Source: Coenobita brevimanus (lineage: Eukaryota; Arthropoda; Malacostraca; Decapoda; Coenobitidae). Taken from it: a stretch of DNA of 64,000 nucleotides. The first letter of the stretch is position 1. Each line of letters starts with the position of its first letter. Of this stretch, positions 36,060 through 49,814 are shown in pieces. The translations under genes were made by a program, and so were the position numbers. Location of the stretch: NCBI GenBank assembly GCA_032717465.1, contig JAVRFU010000139.1:12501-76500 (forward strand). Direction: 5' to 3'. Under the pieces are notes generated by a model. It was not told where the DNA came from. It saw only the letters and a program-made list of their open reading frames with translations, and did not search any database.

Positions 36060-36300
36060 GTACGGCCAGTCTGACTGGCCGCTGACGCCTCTCAATTTTA
36101 CAGATGGGGTGGCCACAAATAAATCGCTCTCCACGCCGCCCTAAATTTCGCCATGTCATTAGTTCCCAACTACAATTCCTCACAGAGCCCATCCATCTCA
36201 TTTTCCTCCTCCTCTCCTCCACCTCACTCACATACACTCTCCCGTTCTCCTCGCCATCCTTCCCACATGGCCAAACCCCACAAAATGTAGATGCTGCACC
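36060..36300 (-). pseudogene. LINE-A 3' end relic
   Basis: The minus strand encodes MYVSEVEERRRKMRWM-like residues, matching the MYVSEVEGGRGRGRPRMRWR region of other copies, then the 3' ggggtggccaca signature. Partner at 40,690-40,950. Confidence 0.7.
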
Positions 36301-36459
36301 TAAATAACGCTCACTCCTTTAATAATTGTAATTCCTAATCTTCATTTTCCTCTTCTTAATTACTACCTCCTGTCCATGAGGGGCCGTATCAAGGCTCGGT
36401 TCTCATAGGCGGAGATAAATCTATATCAACACAGTCAGTCGCTCACCGCGGCTACTTAC

Positions 36460-36740
36460 ACACTCTCTCTCTAAAATTCTTATTCAGTCTACTTTCCATC
36501 TTCCATTTCACGTCATCATCATCACATAGATTTTCGCTTAGTTCACTTTCTCTCTCCTCTCTCCTCTCTCTCTCTCCTAATATCTATCTCACCACTGTCT
36601 ACCTTTATTTATATCATCATCATCAATCAGTCAGTCATAATTATTCATTTCCTTCTCCTCTCTCTCTCTCTCTCTCTCTACTACCTATCTATCTATCTAC
36701 CTTTTTATTTATATCATCTCGTTATCTCCTCCTCTCTCTC

Positions 36741-36772
<32 letters not shown>

Positions 36773-37048
36773 CCTTTTATTTATATCATCATCATCATCG
36801 TCATACTGTTATTCACACTCTCCTCTCCTCTCTCTCTCTCTCTACACTCCATCTCTCTCTCTCTCTCTATCTATCTATCCATTCATCTATCTACCTTTTA
36901 TTTCTATCATCATCATCATCATCATACTTCTGCCATTTTCACAATTTCTCTCCTCTCTCTCTCTCCTCTCTATCTCTCTCCTCTCTCTCTTGTCTATCTA
37001 TTTCTACCTTTGAGATCATCATCAATCATCATCATACTCCTACATCCA

Positions 37049-37110
<62 letters not shown>

Positions 37111-37272
37111 TTTTCCATCTACCTTTATTTATCATCATCATCATCACACCTCAGCATCCACCTCCTCTCTTCCTCTCTCCTCTCTCTCTCTATCTATCTA
37201 TCTATCTAGTCTATCTACCTTTTTTATTATATCATCATCATCATCATCATCGCTACCTGTTATCCACTTCTC

Positions 37273-37315
<43 letters not shown>

Positions 37316-37580
37316 CTCCTCTCTCCTCTCCTCTATCTAGCTCCATCTACCTTTATATCATCATCATCATCAATACAAATTTCGTTATTCACAATTTCTC
37401 TCTCTCTCTCTCTCTCTCCTCTCTATCTATCTATCTATCTATTCATTTATCTACCTTTATATCAACACATCATCATCATATTAATAATTTCTCTCCTCTC
37501 TCTCTCCTCTCTCTCCTCTCTTATATCAACATCATCATATTCTCTTATTCACCTCCTCTCTCTCTCTCTCTCCGTTACAA
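36460..37580. repeat. Compound CT / TATC / ATC satellite (left arm)
   Basis: About ten units repeat the same order: a CT array, a TATC (ctat) array, the constant word taccttttatttatatc, an ATC array, then a short variable word near ttattcac. It is less regular than the partner at 39,089-40,467. Confidence 0.9.
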
Positions 37581-37734
37581 TGATAAAATGCGGTTAAATA
37601 TCGCTTGAATTTCCTCACTGTTATTGGGGGTGGTGGAAAGCTGCGGTGGCGGTGGTAGGGCGTATAAGTAATTTTACAGGGTAGCAAAGAATAAAAGGTA
37701 TTGTAGGCTATGACTGCGGCGGTGTTTATGCAGC

Positions 37735-37845
37735 CAGAGGGAGGGGATCAAGGACGAGATGGAGGAGCAGACAGGCATAAGAGAGAGGGGGTGAGCTGGG
37801 AGAAGCAGTGAAACGGCGGGGACGTGGCGATACGATCGCCCAGTC
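37735..37845 (+). pseudogene. LINE-A 3' relic next to the centre
   Basis: gagatggaggagcagacagg, gagctgggagaagcagtgaa and a cgtggcgat word line up with the LINE-A tail. The 3' signature is lost. Partner at 38,690-38,880. Confidence 0.6.
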
Positions 37846-38001
37846 ACTTCACGGAATTATATTTCCTGGCACAGATGTAGACGAACACACAGATCGTCAG
37901 ACGTGTCAAAACAGCAGGGGTGGTAGGAGAAAATGCGTTGCCTGAATTCTCCGGCCATGCTTAGCCGCCCCAATTTTTTCTTTTTGCTCGGCCACCTAAC
38001 A

Positions 38002-38004
<3 letters not shown>

Positions 38005-38043
<39 letters not shown>

Positions 38044-38104
38044 ATGAGTGGTGGGATTTAAAAGAACAGTGAAGTGGTGTTGAATGTATGGTTGTGTGTG
38101 GAAC

Positions 38105-38160
<56 letters not shown>
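38005..38160. repeat. (GT)n pair flanking the centre, left
   Basis: GT arrays at 38,005-38,041 and 38,109-38,161 enclose a unique block of about 68 bp. Confidence 0.97.
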
Positions 38161-38163
<3 letters not shown>

Positions 38164-38386
38164 GCGGCTGTCGATCATCCAGTTTTAAGGCCACTCCATC
38201 CCTAATAAAATAAAAGGAAAAAAATTCTCCTCTGTCATTGGTCATTCTGATCTCCTCCTTCCACTTCCAGGAGGAAGTCGGGAGAGGACCAATGACAGAA
38301 AGAGGGGGGGAAGGAGTTTTTTTTCTTTTTATTTTATTAGGGATGAATTACAAACACCTTAAAACAGGATGATCGACCATATTTAG

Positions 38387-38388
<2 letters not shown>
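38161..38388. repeat. Centre of the giant palindrome
   Basis: The two arms meet here with essentially no spacer. The 13-mer at 38,231-38,243 is exactly complementary to 38,287-38,299, which puts the symmetry point at 38,265. A purine/pyrimidine-rich core (38,251-38,286) has a second, slightly offset self-complementarity around 38,270. On both sides come an A/T-rich block, a diverged unique block, then GT on the left and AC on the right. Confidence 0.9.
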
Positions 38389-38446
<58 letters not shown>

Positions 38447-38508
38447 CGTTCCCTTTACACAACCACCACATCCAACACCACTTCTACCTTCTTCATCCCC
38501 CACCACTC

Positions 38509-38568
<60 letters not shown>
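38389..38568. repeat. (AC)n pair flanking the centre, right
   Basis: AC arrays at 38,391-38,444 and 38,514-38,567 enclose the reverse complement of the left block (ccaacaccacttc versus gaagtggtgttg). Confidence 0.97.
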
Positions 38569-38570
<2 letters not shown>

Positions 38571-38689
38571 AAATGGCCGAAGCAAAAGAAAAAAAAACAG
38601 GGCAGCGAATATCTATGGCGGGAAATTCAAACAACGCTGTCCTTTCCTCCCTACCACCCCCACTGTACTTGGTTTGTTTACATCTGACG

Positions 38690-38880
38690 GTCTATCTGTT
38701 CATCTATCTATTGCCAGAAGCCTTAATTCCGTAAGGGGTGGCCACAAACAGATCGCCTCCATGTCGCCCTGTCCCCCGCCATTTCACTGCCCTTCTCCCA
38801 GCTCACCCCCCCCTCTCTCTTATACCTCTCTACTCCATCCCTCCATCTCATCCTTGGTCTCCCCCTCCCTCTGGCTACCT
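38690..38880 (-). pseudogene. LINE-A 3' end relic
   Basis: It starts with a GATA-type tail (tctatctattgccagaagcc on plus) and continues with ggtggccacaaacagatcgc and ccgccatttcactgccc. The minus frame includes GSEMAGDRATWRRSVCGHP. 5'-truncated. Confidence 0.8.
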
Positions 38881-39086
38881 CATCTACCACCACAGTCACT
38901 GCCACAGCGCCACAGCTACCTTTATTCTTTACTACCCCTACCAAAATTACCACTACCACTGCCTTTGCCTACCACCACCACCACCACCAGCTTTCCGCAC
39001 TGCCACCACCCCCAGCACAAGCCTAAACACCCGGGTAATTCAAACGTGTCCCAGCCGCGGTTTCACATCATTAGCCAACAGCAAAA

Positions 39087-40467
<1,381 letters not shown>

Positions 40468-40689
40468 GTTACTGGCCAAACCTATTCCTGGCCGCCTGGT
40501 GAAGGAGCGAGGGCCTGACTGTTGTTGTTGTTGTTGTTTATAGATTATCTCCGCCTATAGAGGAGACCGAGCCTTGATTATGGCCCTGTCGGTGTGTGTG
40601 GTTGGACAGGAGGTAGTAAGAAGAGGGAAAATAGAAAGATTAGAATTGGAGTATTAAAGGGGTGAGCGTTATTTAGGTGCAGCATCTAC

Positions 40690-40950
40690 GACACATTGAG
40701 GTGGTTTGGCCATGTGGAGAGGATGGAGAGTGAGAGACTGACGAGGAGAGTGTATGTGAGTGAGGTGGAGGGGGAGAGAGGGAGGGGGAAGCCAAAGATG
40801 AGATGGAGGGATGGAGTGGAGAGGTATATGAGAGAGAGGGGGGTGTGAGTTGGGAGCAGGACAGTGAAATGGCGGGGAACAGGGCGACGTGGAGGCGATT
40901 TGTTTGTGGCCACCCCGTATGGGATGAAGGCGTCTGGCAATAGATAGACA
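40690..40950 (+). pseudogene. LINE-A 3' end relic
   Basis: Plus strand: gaggtggtttggccatgtgg, agtgtatgtgagtgaggtgg, gagatggaggga, tggaggcgatttgtttgtgg, ending in ggcgtctggcaatagataga. It covers about the last 85 codons plus tail. The frame is broken at the start (tga before the WFGHVERM part, as in other copies). Confidence 0.8.
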
Positions 40951-40954
40951 GCTG

Positions 40955-42215
40955 TAGGACGTGACAAGGGGGAGGGTGGCGGAGGGTTCAGTGGGTGGGA
41001 TGTGTGGGTTGGGGTAGATTCTGCCGCTCTGAGTAGTTCGGTTGCAGGGCATTTTAGTAGATAATGTAGTAGGGAAAAGGAGAGTTTGCGTTGCAGTGTT
41101 TGCAGTTTTGGTATTGTTCGTCGATTATATTGGGAAGGGGGCGATGTTCTAGCCGTAACCTTCGCAGCAGTGAATGAGTGTAGTTGTTTTCTTGTCTGGG
41201 ATATGCTTGGTTGAAGGCTGATGCTTTGTTTAATATTTTCTTTTTGATTTGTGAGACACACACACCTGCACATTGCTACACTTCCACACAGCCACACCTC
41301 ACAAAGTCTCCAAAGTCACTTGCAGTAGAATATGATACACAAGACCCTGGTTGTGTTACCATTACTAACCCAATTAATGCTAGATCACAGTTTTTTATTT
41401 TATTCTTACTATCTCAAGACGATTTTATTTAATACTAAAGATCTGTGGCAGTGAAGGTTAACTAAGATATTATTCCTTTCGCAGGGGTGACGAACGGCCA
41501 GTAACAGGAGCAGCCAACAGAGAGCTATGTGGCATTTCTTTACTGCAGTGTGTCACCATATCCCGCCCCACACCACCACACATCCCCGCCAGTCCCTCTC
41601 TACTCACCAGTCTTCGAAACGACATAAATTCATCTTTTGCAAAGCCACGAAGTGTAGATGTTGATACATATAAGCGTGAAATACAGGAATGTTTGAGTTT
41701 CTTTCCTAACCTGATTATGTCTTCAGATAAATAACTGTTATCTTGTGTGATTACCCTCTTTTTATATTAACAGCCTTAAACGTTAGCCGTAAATAACAAG
41801 TCTACTTAGATAAGCATCCTGTGAAAATGCTCTGAGTACATATTGGGTGAACTGAGGCCACCAGAATTTAAGAACAAACCAAAGAAAAGCCAGCGAACTC
41901 AGGCATGACCAAAAGCACCCCACATGGCCTCCCTAGCATTGGAGTACTGGATATGTTGGTACTCCACTATCTGTGTTAGTCATGGAGGCTCAGTAGTACC
42001 CTTAAGACAAACTACTATATGAAAATCTGGTTGGAAAACTTTGAAAGCTTAGAAGTGCATTGACACCGACAGCTGAAATAATGCTCAAAATGTCGTCTAT
42101 TGTATTAAAAGGAACCGATCAAGCCAGTCACTACTCAGATGCCGTAACTATACCGGACAGCGCTAGCCTGAAGGTTCCATAATATTCGTCAATGAAGGCT
42201 GGAATGCTGATCTCT
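40955..42215. other. Non-coding stretch, inner arm
   Basis: Partner of 34,880-36,055. Family F remnant (caagacgattttatttaata, about 41,415). No gene recognised. Confidence 0.5.
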
Positions 42216-42216
42216 C

Positions 42217-42218
42217 AA

Positions 42219-42253
<35 letters not shown>

Positions 42254-42288
42254 CACTACTACTACTACTCCTGCTACTACTACTACTG

Positions 42289-42327
<39 letters not shown>

Positions 42328-42330
42328 ACA
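42217..42330. repeat. (ACT)n microsatellite
   Basis: About 37 ACT units with a few interruptions. Confidence 0.97.
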
Positions 42331-42838
42331 GTAAACTCCCAGCCCAAAAGCAGTCAAGATGGAGAGTTCCCAGCCCCTACATCACTTCAAAATCTCTTTA
42401 CCTAAAATCTCGTGGCCAGTGACATGCAAGATTTTCGCATAACAATCTGTACGTAGATCGAATAACATGCTAGTTTATGGAATACAGGAGTCTGCCACAA
42501 CTCTCCATTTGGGGAAAAGAATGGTTAAAGGAAAAAACGTAGACAGAGGCGAATGGGAGAAGGCTGTGGTATTAGACTGTTCAGGGTACTGTTGATATTT
42601 TCTCTGCCTTTTTCCTTCATATAGAAATTGAAACTAAAGCTTTATTAATCCCCAAATAATCAGATCATTGTTAACTAACGTGATCTGGTACGAGTAAGGC
42701 TAAAAAAAAAAAAATGGGTAAAGAAAAGCGACAAAAAAAAAAATCTCGCTTTTTTTTTTTCTGCTAGAAGGTGTTATTACAACCAAACGATAAAGAGCGA
42801 TGAAGTTATGTGTTTGGCAGGGTTTATAAATCCATCAG
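42331..42838. other. Non-coding stretch, inner arm
   Basis: Partner of about 34,320-34,790. A self-complementary A/T run pair lies at 42,702-42,762 (aaaaaaaaaaaatggg and gctttttttttttctgc). No gene. Confidence 0.45.
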
Positions 42839-42839
42839 T

Positions 42840-42945
42840 TGCCTGCCTGCCTGCCTGCCTGCCTACATGTCTGCCTCCCTTCCTGCCTGCCTGCCTGCCT
42901 GTCTGCCTTCCTGTCTGCCTTTGTCTGCCTGCCTGTCTGTTAGCA
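42840..42945. repeat. (CTGC)n tetranucleotide repeat
   Basis: About 25 CTGC or CTGT units, against about four in the left arm near 34,260. Confidence 0.9.
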
Positions 42946-43635
42946 AGATTATAGGAAAAAGTCAGCAGATTATCTTATTTATTTAGATTCTGTATTTACC
43001 ATTCTATACAAACCCTTACGAACCCGGGAACATTGTCGCTGGAATCCAAGCAGGAAGAGTCAGCGGACAGTGACTGACTAATTTTTCGCAGTTACCCATC
43101 CATATTACTGCTTTCTCTGAATAGGAAGCCCACCCCGACTTAATCTGTGGTGTCACAAAAGGTGCGCGGGGAAGTCAAGCGAGCAGATCATCTCTGTCAT
43201 TAGACTTTGAGTTAGGTTAGGATAAAGTATTTTGTTTTCTTATAGCATTCAGTAAAAGGTCAGGGGTACAAGACAAAGATAAAGGTTCAGTCAGCCGTCA
43301 TGTCCGAGTGAGAGGCTCATCAATTTCGAAGCATTGTGACGAACAAGCAATAAACAGTAGCTCAGAGATAGACTCCGTGGAGAGAGTGCATCAGCACATC
43401 ACGTCTACACGATTATTTTATTTTCTGTTATCATACTTCAGAACCACAGGTGTTTAGTGATAAAGTGGACGGGCGTTTGAACCGATTATGAGGCGCCAGT
43501 GTTGTTGGCGTCACTTCATAAGCTGGTGGTTAGATTTTGCTGGATATTTCCGCCATTGTCCTCCTGCCTGTGATCTGTCGCCTTGTTCTCGCTGCACCCA
43601 CCAAAGGTATGCTGTTTGACTTTATTAATTCTGTA
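42946..43635. other. Non-coding stretch, inner arm
   Basis: Partner of about 33,561-34,250. No gene. Confidence 0.45.
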
Positions 43636-43838
43636 CCCATTTTACTCAAACTTGGCCTAAAATTTTCATCTCTCCAACTTGAATACTGAGTTGTAGCAAT
43701 AGATTAATACTAGAATATGTAAGTCACAAAAAAGTGCCATTGAAGAGGAGCCGTAGCGCTGCCCTTTTCTGCCAATGACCCATGTGAAGTAAGCGGCAAA
43801 AGGACGAAAATCTGGGTCAAGTTACCCTGAAAAAAAGT
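43636..43838. mobile_element. MITE-like element
   Basis: Left terminus tttactcaaacttggcc, right terminus gggtcaagttaccctgaaa. Interior words cttgaatactgagttgtagc and aagtcacaaaaaagtgcc match the copies at 964 and 18,040. About 200 bp, no ORF. Confidence 0.65.
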
Positions 43839-44112
43839 AGTATAATGCAGGATACTATGATATTCTAGGAAGTTGTGGACAGTTGAGAGTTGTTTGTGGT
43901 TTGCAATAGCGAGACAGGCAGAAAGAAAGACACACAGACAGAAGACAGACAGACGCATGGCAAGGAGACAGGAAAGGGGAGACGAAGCGTGGCGTTATTA
44001 TTAGTGTAGTTGACTTCATTGCACATTATACTTGTGCCCTAACTTTAAAAGCATGTCTTCTCATATACAGCCAAGGTCCTTTGACGAGTAGTGAACTAAC
44101 AGACAGACAGAA

Positions 44113-44137
44113 ATACACACACACACACACAGACACA

Positions 44138-44188
<51 letters not shown>

Positions 44189-44215
44189 ACAGACACACAG
44201 ACACACAGACACACA

Positions 44216-44282
<67 letters not shown>

Positions 44283-44329
44283 ACCACATCAAACCATACA
44301 CCCCCCACCCCACCTACACACAACACAAC

Positions 44330-44378
<49 letters not shown>

Positions 44379-44380
44379 CC
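44113..44380. repeat. (AC)n arrays with ACAG interruptions
   Basis: AC arrays at 44,113-44,182, 44,218-44,278 and 44,333-44,377, with a short acagacacac tandem at 44,182-44,220. Confidence 0.95.
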
Positions 44381-44554
44381 AAGCTAACACCATGAGTTTT
44401 GCACACTTAGTCTCACAATTTATATAAAACATCTCATGTATCATATTTATTGCCTATTTTGCCGTTTTATCATCACAATTTGGTAGAAGATACTCGGACC
44501 CAATTTGTAAAAACGATCATTGCAACCACATCAAACACACACACTCACAGGCAC

Positions 44555-44556
44555 AT

Positions 44557-44605
<49 letters not shown>

Positions 44606-44802
44606 GTGCAGTGTTATGGAGCTCAGGTTGCGAAAAGTTTCACTGACGAAGTGGTGTGGTTACTGTCCCCCTGACAAGGGGACGGGTGTGTGCGTGTGTG
44701 AACACATTGCCAGATCGGACTATATGAGCTCTCAGCTCCCACCAGGGTAAGCTGACGATCACGACCATCAAGTGATCCTGACCGACCCGGTGAATTACAC
44801 AC

Positions 44803-44847
<45 letters not shown>

Positions 44848-45015
44848 ATTTGGCAAAACGATCAGTGAATATTAAAGTTTTCACTGGCGAAGTGGGTGGT
44901 TACTGGAGCAAGGGTGACGTGGTGTGTGCATGTGTGAAGGTCACAGCCTTGCCCTTAGATCGGACTATATGGGGTAAAAGCTGACGATCACGACCATCAA
45001 GTGATCCACACACAT

Positions 45016-45050
<35 letters not shown>
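44555..45050 (-). repeat. Two AC-bracketed family G repeats
   Basis: Copy 1 (44,603-44,800) and copy 2 (44,846-45,008) lie between AC arrays (44,562-44,602, 44,805-44,844, 45,020-45,050). They contain ctgacgatcacgaccatcaa and agatcggactatat in reverse orientation to the copy at 8,240. They mirror 32,110-32,615. Confidence 0.8.
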
Positions 45051-45053
<3 letters not shown>

Positions 45054-45249
45054 CTCTCTAATGGAACTTGCTGGTAGGGAAATGTGTTTATGTTACTGTG
45101 GTGGTGTCGGGAGGTTGCCATGGTAACACACAGACTTTCTTTGCAATTTATTTTTGGATAGGGCTGGTAAAGAGAGCTGTATGATCATGAGAGTTAATAG
45201 AGACAGCATTAACACTCTCAGAGTAGTATGACTCACTCTCAGCTGAATG

Positions 45250-45610
45250 CTATCGCCAAGCAGTACCTGGAATAGAATACTAGAGTTGCCCCTACCATGG
45301 AAGGGCCCTGGTACCATCTAGTGGTTGTAAAAGTAGCTGGACAAGTTTCTCGTCTTGGTAGGCGTCGCTACTTGGCTACTTTTGCTAGTGGCCGTATGAC
45401 AGTGGAAGGACGAGGGTGTGTGTGTGTGTGTGTGTGTGTTGCTGTTGCATCATTCCCCTGAGGTAAGTGTTGGATATTTGCTGTTTTTAGCCATTAAGGT
45501 GACTACATTAGGACACAAGGATATCGCACTGACAGCCAGGAAGTATCATGGCCCAAAGAAATAATACCTATAAGGCTACTAGACGTAATTCTGATGAGAC
45601 AAGGGGGATG
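45250..45610 (+). repeat. Family E repeat
   Basis: It resembles 1-760: gagttgcccct, gttgtaaaagtagctgg, gccattaaggtgactacatt, aggacacaaggatatcgc and agccaggaagtatcatgg. A GT array (45,416-45,440) is inserted. Partner at 31,560-31,910. Confidence 0.65.
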
Positions 45611-46552
45611 TTAGTGTGAGGGAGATGAGGAGGCCTTGTAGTCCAGTGCTGCCGTTTTGTGGAAAATCGTCTGCTAATGTGGAAAAACAAATGAACGACG
45701 AGCATGGATGTGGGCAGGCGGACGTCATTCCACACTAATTGTTCACGTTATTTTGTAGGAATAAGGGGGATTTTGTCATGATTGGGAGGAACTAACATGT
45801 ATTGTTATTCAGACCCTTCACAGTTAAACCAACGAATATGTAGCGTTTGTCTATAATACTGTCATTTAAAACAAGGAAGAATACGTCGTGGAACAGTCTA
45901 CCTCTACCCACTTGGCGATATCATAAAAAAATATATATATATATTATTTACAAGACACGTGCCAACCATTAGCAGTCCACACTTACTTTGTAATATTAAA
46001 GAAATACCGAAACAATGTTGTAAATCGTGTACAGTTGATATACTAGAAAACTTGGATGTGGATAAACTTCCTTGTCTCTTGGCTGGTTATTAATCAACAT
46101 TTGCTGACTTATTAACTCTCTTAATCATTTAACGTCCTTACACTTGAATCATAATAGGTCTGACATCATTAATTATACCCTCTCTTCCAGTATTCACAGT
46201 ATACCAAATTTTATGGTAGTTATACCAACAATACATCCTCTGTCATCCTGGTTACTAAACGAGACCGTGTGCAATAATGACGTCACAACCAGTGTGCAAT
46301 TCACGGCAACTCTGCCTTGTACCGCCTCAATGTTGGTGTCTCAGCACCAGTGAAATAGCAGTGTGAGTGTCGTCCTGTTGATTCTCGTGCCGATCAGACT
46401 GGTGGACTAGGTTTGCCTGCCCCCTTGTCCCTGTCCACCCAACAGTACAGTTTGGCACCTGAATGTAAACTGATAAGTGCGATTCAGATTTCAGAGGGAC
46501 AATGTGATGGAAAAAAAATATTGTATGTAAATTATTTTGTCCTGAAGCGCAT
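45611..46552. other. Non-coding stretch
   Basis: Partner of 30,613-31,555. TA run at 45,930-45,945. No gene. Confidence 0.5.
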
Positions 46553-46672
<120 letters not shown>

Positions 46673-46699
46673 AGACACGTACACGTATACTGTGGTGTT

Positions 46700-46905
46700 G
46701 TTCCTTCATTTTACCAAGGCCGAGATAGTCGTTTTTTTTGCAGCTTATTTCCTGTAGTTCACTGAAAGAACTAGACAAACTTACAGCTCTACGTCATTTC
46801 CATACCACTTCTTCGTGACTAGCACCATTCTAGTGTTAACCCCTTGTCACAACACAAAATTTAAGAAAGAGATTGCAATTTTACGCCAAGTTAGAGTGAA
46901 CAGGG
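46700..46905. mobile_element. MITE-like element
   Basis: Ends ttcattttaccaaggcc and cgccaagttagagtgaac form imperfect inverted termini. cgtgactagcaccattctag is the shared interior word. Partner at 30,125-30,335. Confidence 0.55.
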
Positions 46906-46974
46906 TATAGTAGTGATGCTGCAACACACGTATATTTGTCCTCTTGTTTACAGGTCAGTCCACACGCAGTCCTT

Positions 46975-47195
46975 AGGTCACGTCTTCCACAGAACAGGTA
47001 ACACATGGACAGCCAGCGTAACTAAATGGCAGACCAGAGATGGAGTGAGAGGATGAGGCACACAGGGAACAAGATAGAGATGATACTCGCAGATCCACCG
47101 AGCTGGGACGGAACAAGCTAACAACCAAAGGATCGGAGTGGAGACAGGTGAGAGGGGTCCTTATCCTGCAGTGGTGTGTCACAGGCTGATGATGA
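46975..47195 (+). pseudogene. LINE-B 3' end
   Basis: The plus strand gives the LINE-B C-terminal tail in broken phases (words gcagaccagagatggagtga, gatactcgcagatccaccga, gtccttatcctgcagtggtg). It then runs straight into the GAT array. Its protein is recognised by comparison with the cleaner copy at 49,515-49,745. Confidence 0.65.
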
Positions 47196-47295
47196 TAATG
47201 GTGATGATAATGATGCTGATGATTATAATACAGCTACTACTGGCGATAGCGGTGAGGATTTAACCTCTGTACGAACTAACAGAAATGGGATGAAT

Positions 47296-47392
<97 letters not shown>

Positions 47393-47502
47393 CTGTGATG
47401 TTGAAACTCCTGTACCAATTAACTAAGCTGTGATTATTGTGATGATGATGATGATTATGATGAAACTATATACTCGATGAAACAGCTGGGATGATGACAG
47501 TT

Positions 47503-47545
<43 letters not shown>

Positions 47546-47568
47546 CAGTTATGATGATGATGATGACA

Positions 47569-47617
<49 letters not shown>

Positions 47618-47622
47618 CAGTT

Positions 47623-47692
<70 letters not shown>

Positions 47693-47712
47693 CGATGATG
47701 ATGATGATGACA

Positions 47713-47748
<36 letters not shown>

Positions 47749-47960
47749 TGACTCCCGTACAAATTCTACAATTTGATTAGAAGGCAGTGATGAATATGAT
47801 GATAAAGGTGATGACTCTGATATAACATCTGTTCTACATCTTTTACAGTGTTGGGATGACAGTAACATGCTGCTGACGATGATGATGATGATTAGGACGA
47901 CGAGGAAGATGATGATGATGATGATTACGACAACGAAGATGAAGACGACAACGACGATGA
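47176..47960. repeat. (GAT)n array attached to LINE-B
   Basis: Long GAT arrays at 47,296-47,391 and 47,500-47,750, plus interrupted GAT/GAC runs to 47,975. Met, Ile and His homopolymer frames are artefacts. Confidence 0.97.
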
Positions 47961-48042
47961 TGACGACGACGACGATGATCTTCAAGTCACTGGCTGAGTC
48001 ACATCCTCCTTTCCTTTTCGTTTAACCTCAAATGTTTTGGTG

Positions 48043-48154
<112 letters not shown>

Positions 48155-48174
48155 CGTGTGCTTGCGTGCATGCT

Positions 48175-48660
48175 TGTTTGTGTATGTACGAGTAAATCTT
48201 GGTTGATGAATCCATGGTTATTCAAATGGCATAATTATTTCCACACATTCATAGTTTTATTTCAAGGGTAAATATTAGGCCAAGAATATAGGACCTTTTA
48301 CCTATACAATTACGAGACACTTACGCAATATTCTGAAAAGCTTATTACATCCCATAGACCACAGCACAGGGTTCCATAAGTCACTGATCACCGTCTCTTT
48401 ATGTATCGTTAGGAAGTGGATGAATATGAGTGAAGTAATACATATATTTTGGTCTTTATTTAAAGGTAGGAATTAACCTCACATATTCTTTTTAATTTTA
48501 AGGATACAACACATGATTTTCTACATTTTATCACAGTAGCTCTAGGACCGGCCCTGACCGTCTGCTTCTCACTAACCATTTTCGGATGAGAGGTGTTGTA
48601 CTCATATAGGCTTTAGTGATTATAGTGAAGCCAAGTTACGTTCTACCAGCCCCACACCTT
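48175..48660. other. Non-coding stretch
   Basis: Partner of 28,361-28,895. No gene. Confidence 0.5.
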
Positions 48661-48679
48661 AAGTCACACACCATCACCC

Positions 48680-48930
48680 TCTCACACCACACCATACCAT
48701 ACCACCCTCCCACACCGTATCACACCACACCATACCATACCACCCTCCCACACCGTATCACACCACACCATACCATACCACCCTCCCACACCGTATCACA
48801 CCACACCATACCATACCACCCTCCCACACCGTATCACACCACACCATACCATACCACCCTCCCACACCGTATCACACCACACCATACCATACCACCCTCC
48901 CACACCGTATCACACCACACCATACCAGTC
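48680..48930. repeat. 38-bp tandem repeat
   Basis: Six to seven nearly identical copies of a 38-bp unit containing ccataccataccaccctccc and acaccgtatcaca. The left arm has no comparable ordered array. Confidence 0.95.
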
Positions 48931-49436
48931 TCTCACACTACACGACACGAAATCACACTCCCACACCACACAAATTCACCCTCCCACACCACACCACAAA
49001 AAATCCTCCTCCCACACCACACCACACCACACCACACAAAACCACCCTCCCACACCACACCACACACAACCAACCTCCCACACCACACAACACCACACCA
49101 ACCCACCCACCCACACCACAACAACCCACAAAAAAACCTCCTCCCACACCACACCACACCACACCAAACCACAAAAAATCCTCCTCCCACACTACACCAC
49201 ACCACACCACACCACACAAAATCGCCCTCCCACACCGCACCACACATAACCACCCTCCCACACCACACCACACATAACCACCCTCCCACACCACACCACA
49301 CCTCACCACACAACCCTCCCCACACCACAGCACACAACCCCTCCACCACACCACAGCACACAACCCCCCACCACACCACACCACACCACACCACACCACA
49401 CCACACCACACCACACCACACCACACCACACCAAGG
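48931..49436. repeat. CCACA-rich minisatellite, CpG-poor
   Basis: ACACCACACC repeats with ccaccctccc words, ending in a pure ACACC-type array (49,366-49,434). Mirrors the CpG-rich tract 27,775-28,360. Confidence 0.9.
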
Positions 49437-49514
49437 ACATTAACCTAAGGGGCCTGAAGCTCCCGCATCTAGTAATTCTGAGCTTGTTTCCAGGTAACTC
49501 CACACACACACACA

Positions 49515-49745
49515 CACACACCTCAGGTCACGTCTTTCACAGAAGAGATAACAGAAGGACAGCGAGCGTAACTGAATGGCAAGCCAGAGATGGAGTGAGA
49601 AGAAGAGGTGCACAGAGAACAAGATGGAGAGATCATATGATGCAGATCTACCGAGCAAGGACGGAACAGGCTAACAATCAATGGATCAGAGTGGAGAAAG
49701 GTGAGAGGGTCCTTATCATGCAGTGGTGTGTCACAGGCTGATGGT
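49515..49745 (+). pseudogene. LINE-B 3' end (best copy)
   Basis: The frame at 49,484-49,741 reads through TEWQARDGVRRRGAQRTRWR and MMQIYRARTEQAN to MQWCVTG and a stop. The pattern RRRG..RTRWRD..... with a final QW resembles the C-terminal tail found after the RT domain in many LINEs. It is only a 3' fragment; no RT domain is present. A GAT-rich tail (49,740-49,790) follows. An AC array lies upstream (49,500-49,520). Confidence 0.65.
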
Positions 49746-49814
49746 GATGATATTGATGGTGATAATGATGTTGATGCTGATGGTGGTGATGCTTTAACAT
49801 CTCAACGTATGAGG

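Noticed and set aside
48616..49443. 275-codon His/Pro/Thr frame and opposing Val/Cys/Gly frames
   Set aside because: Translation of the CCACA minisatellite; several phases on both strands are open.
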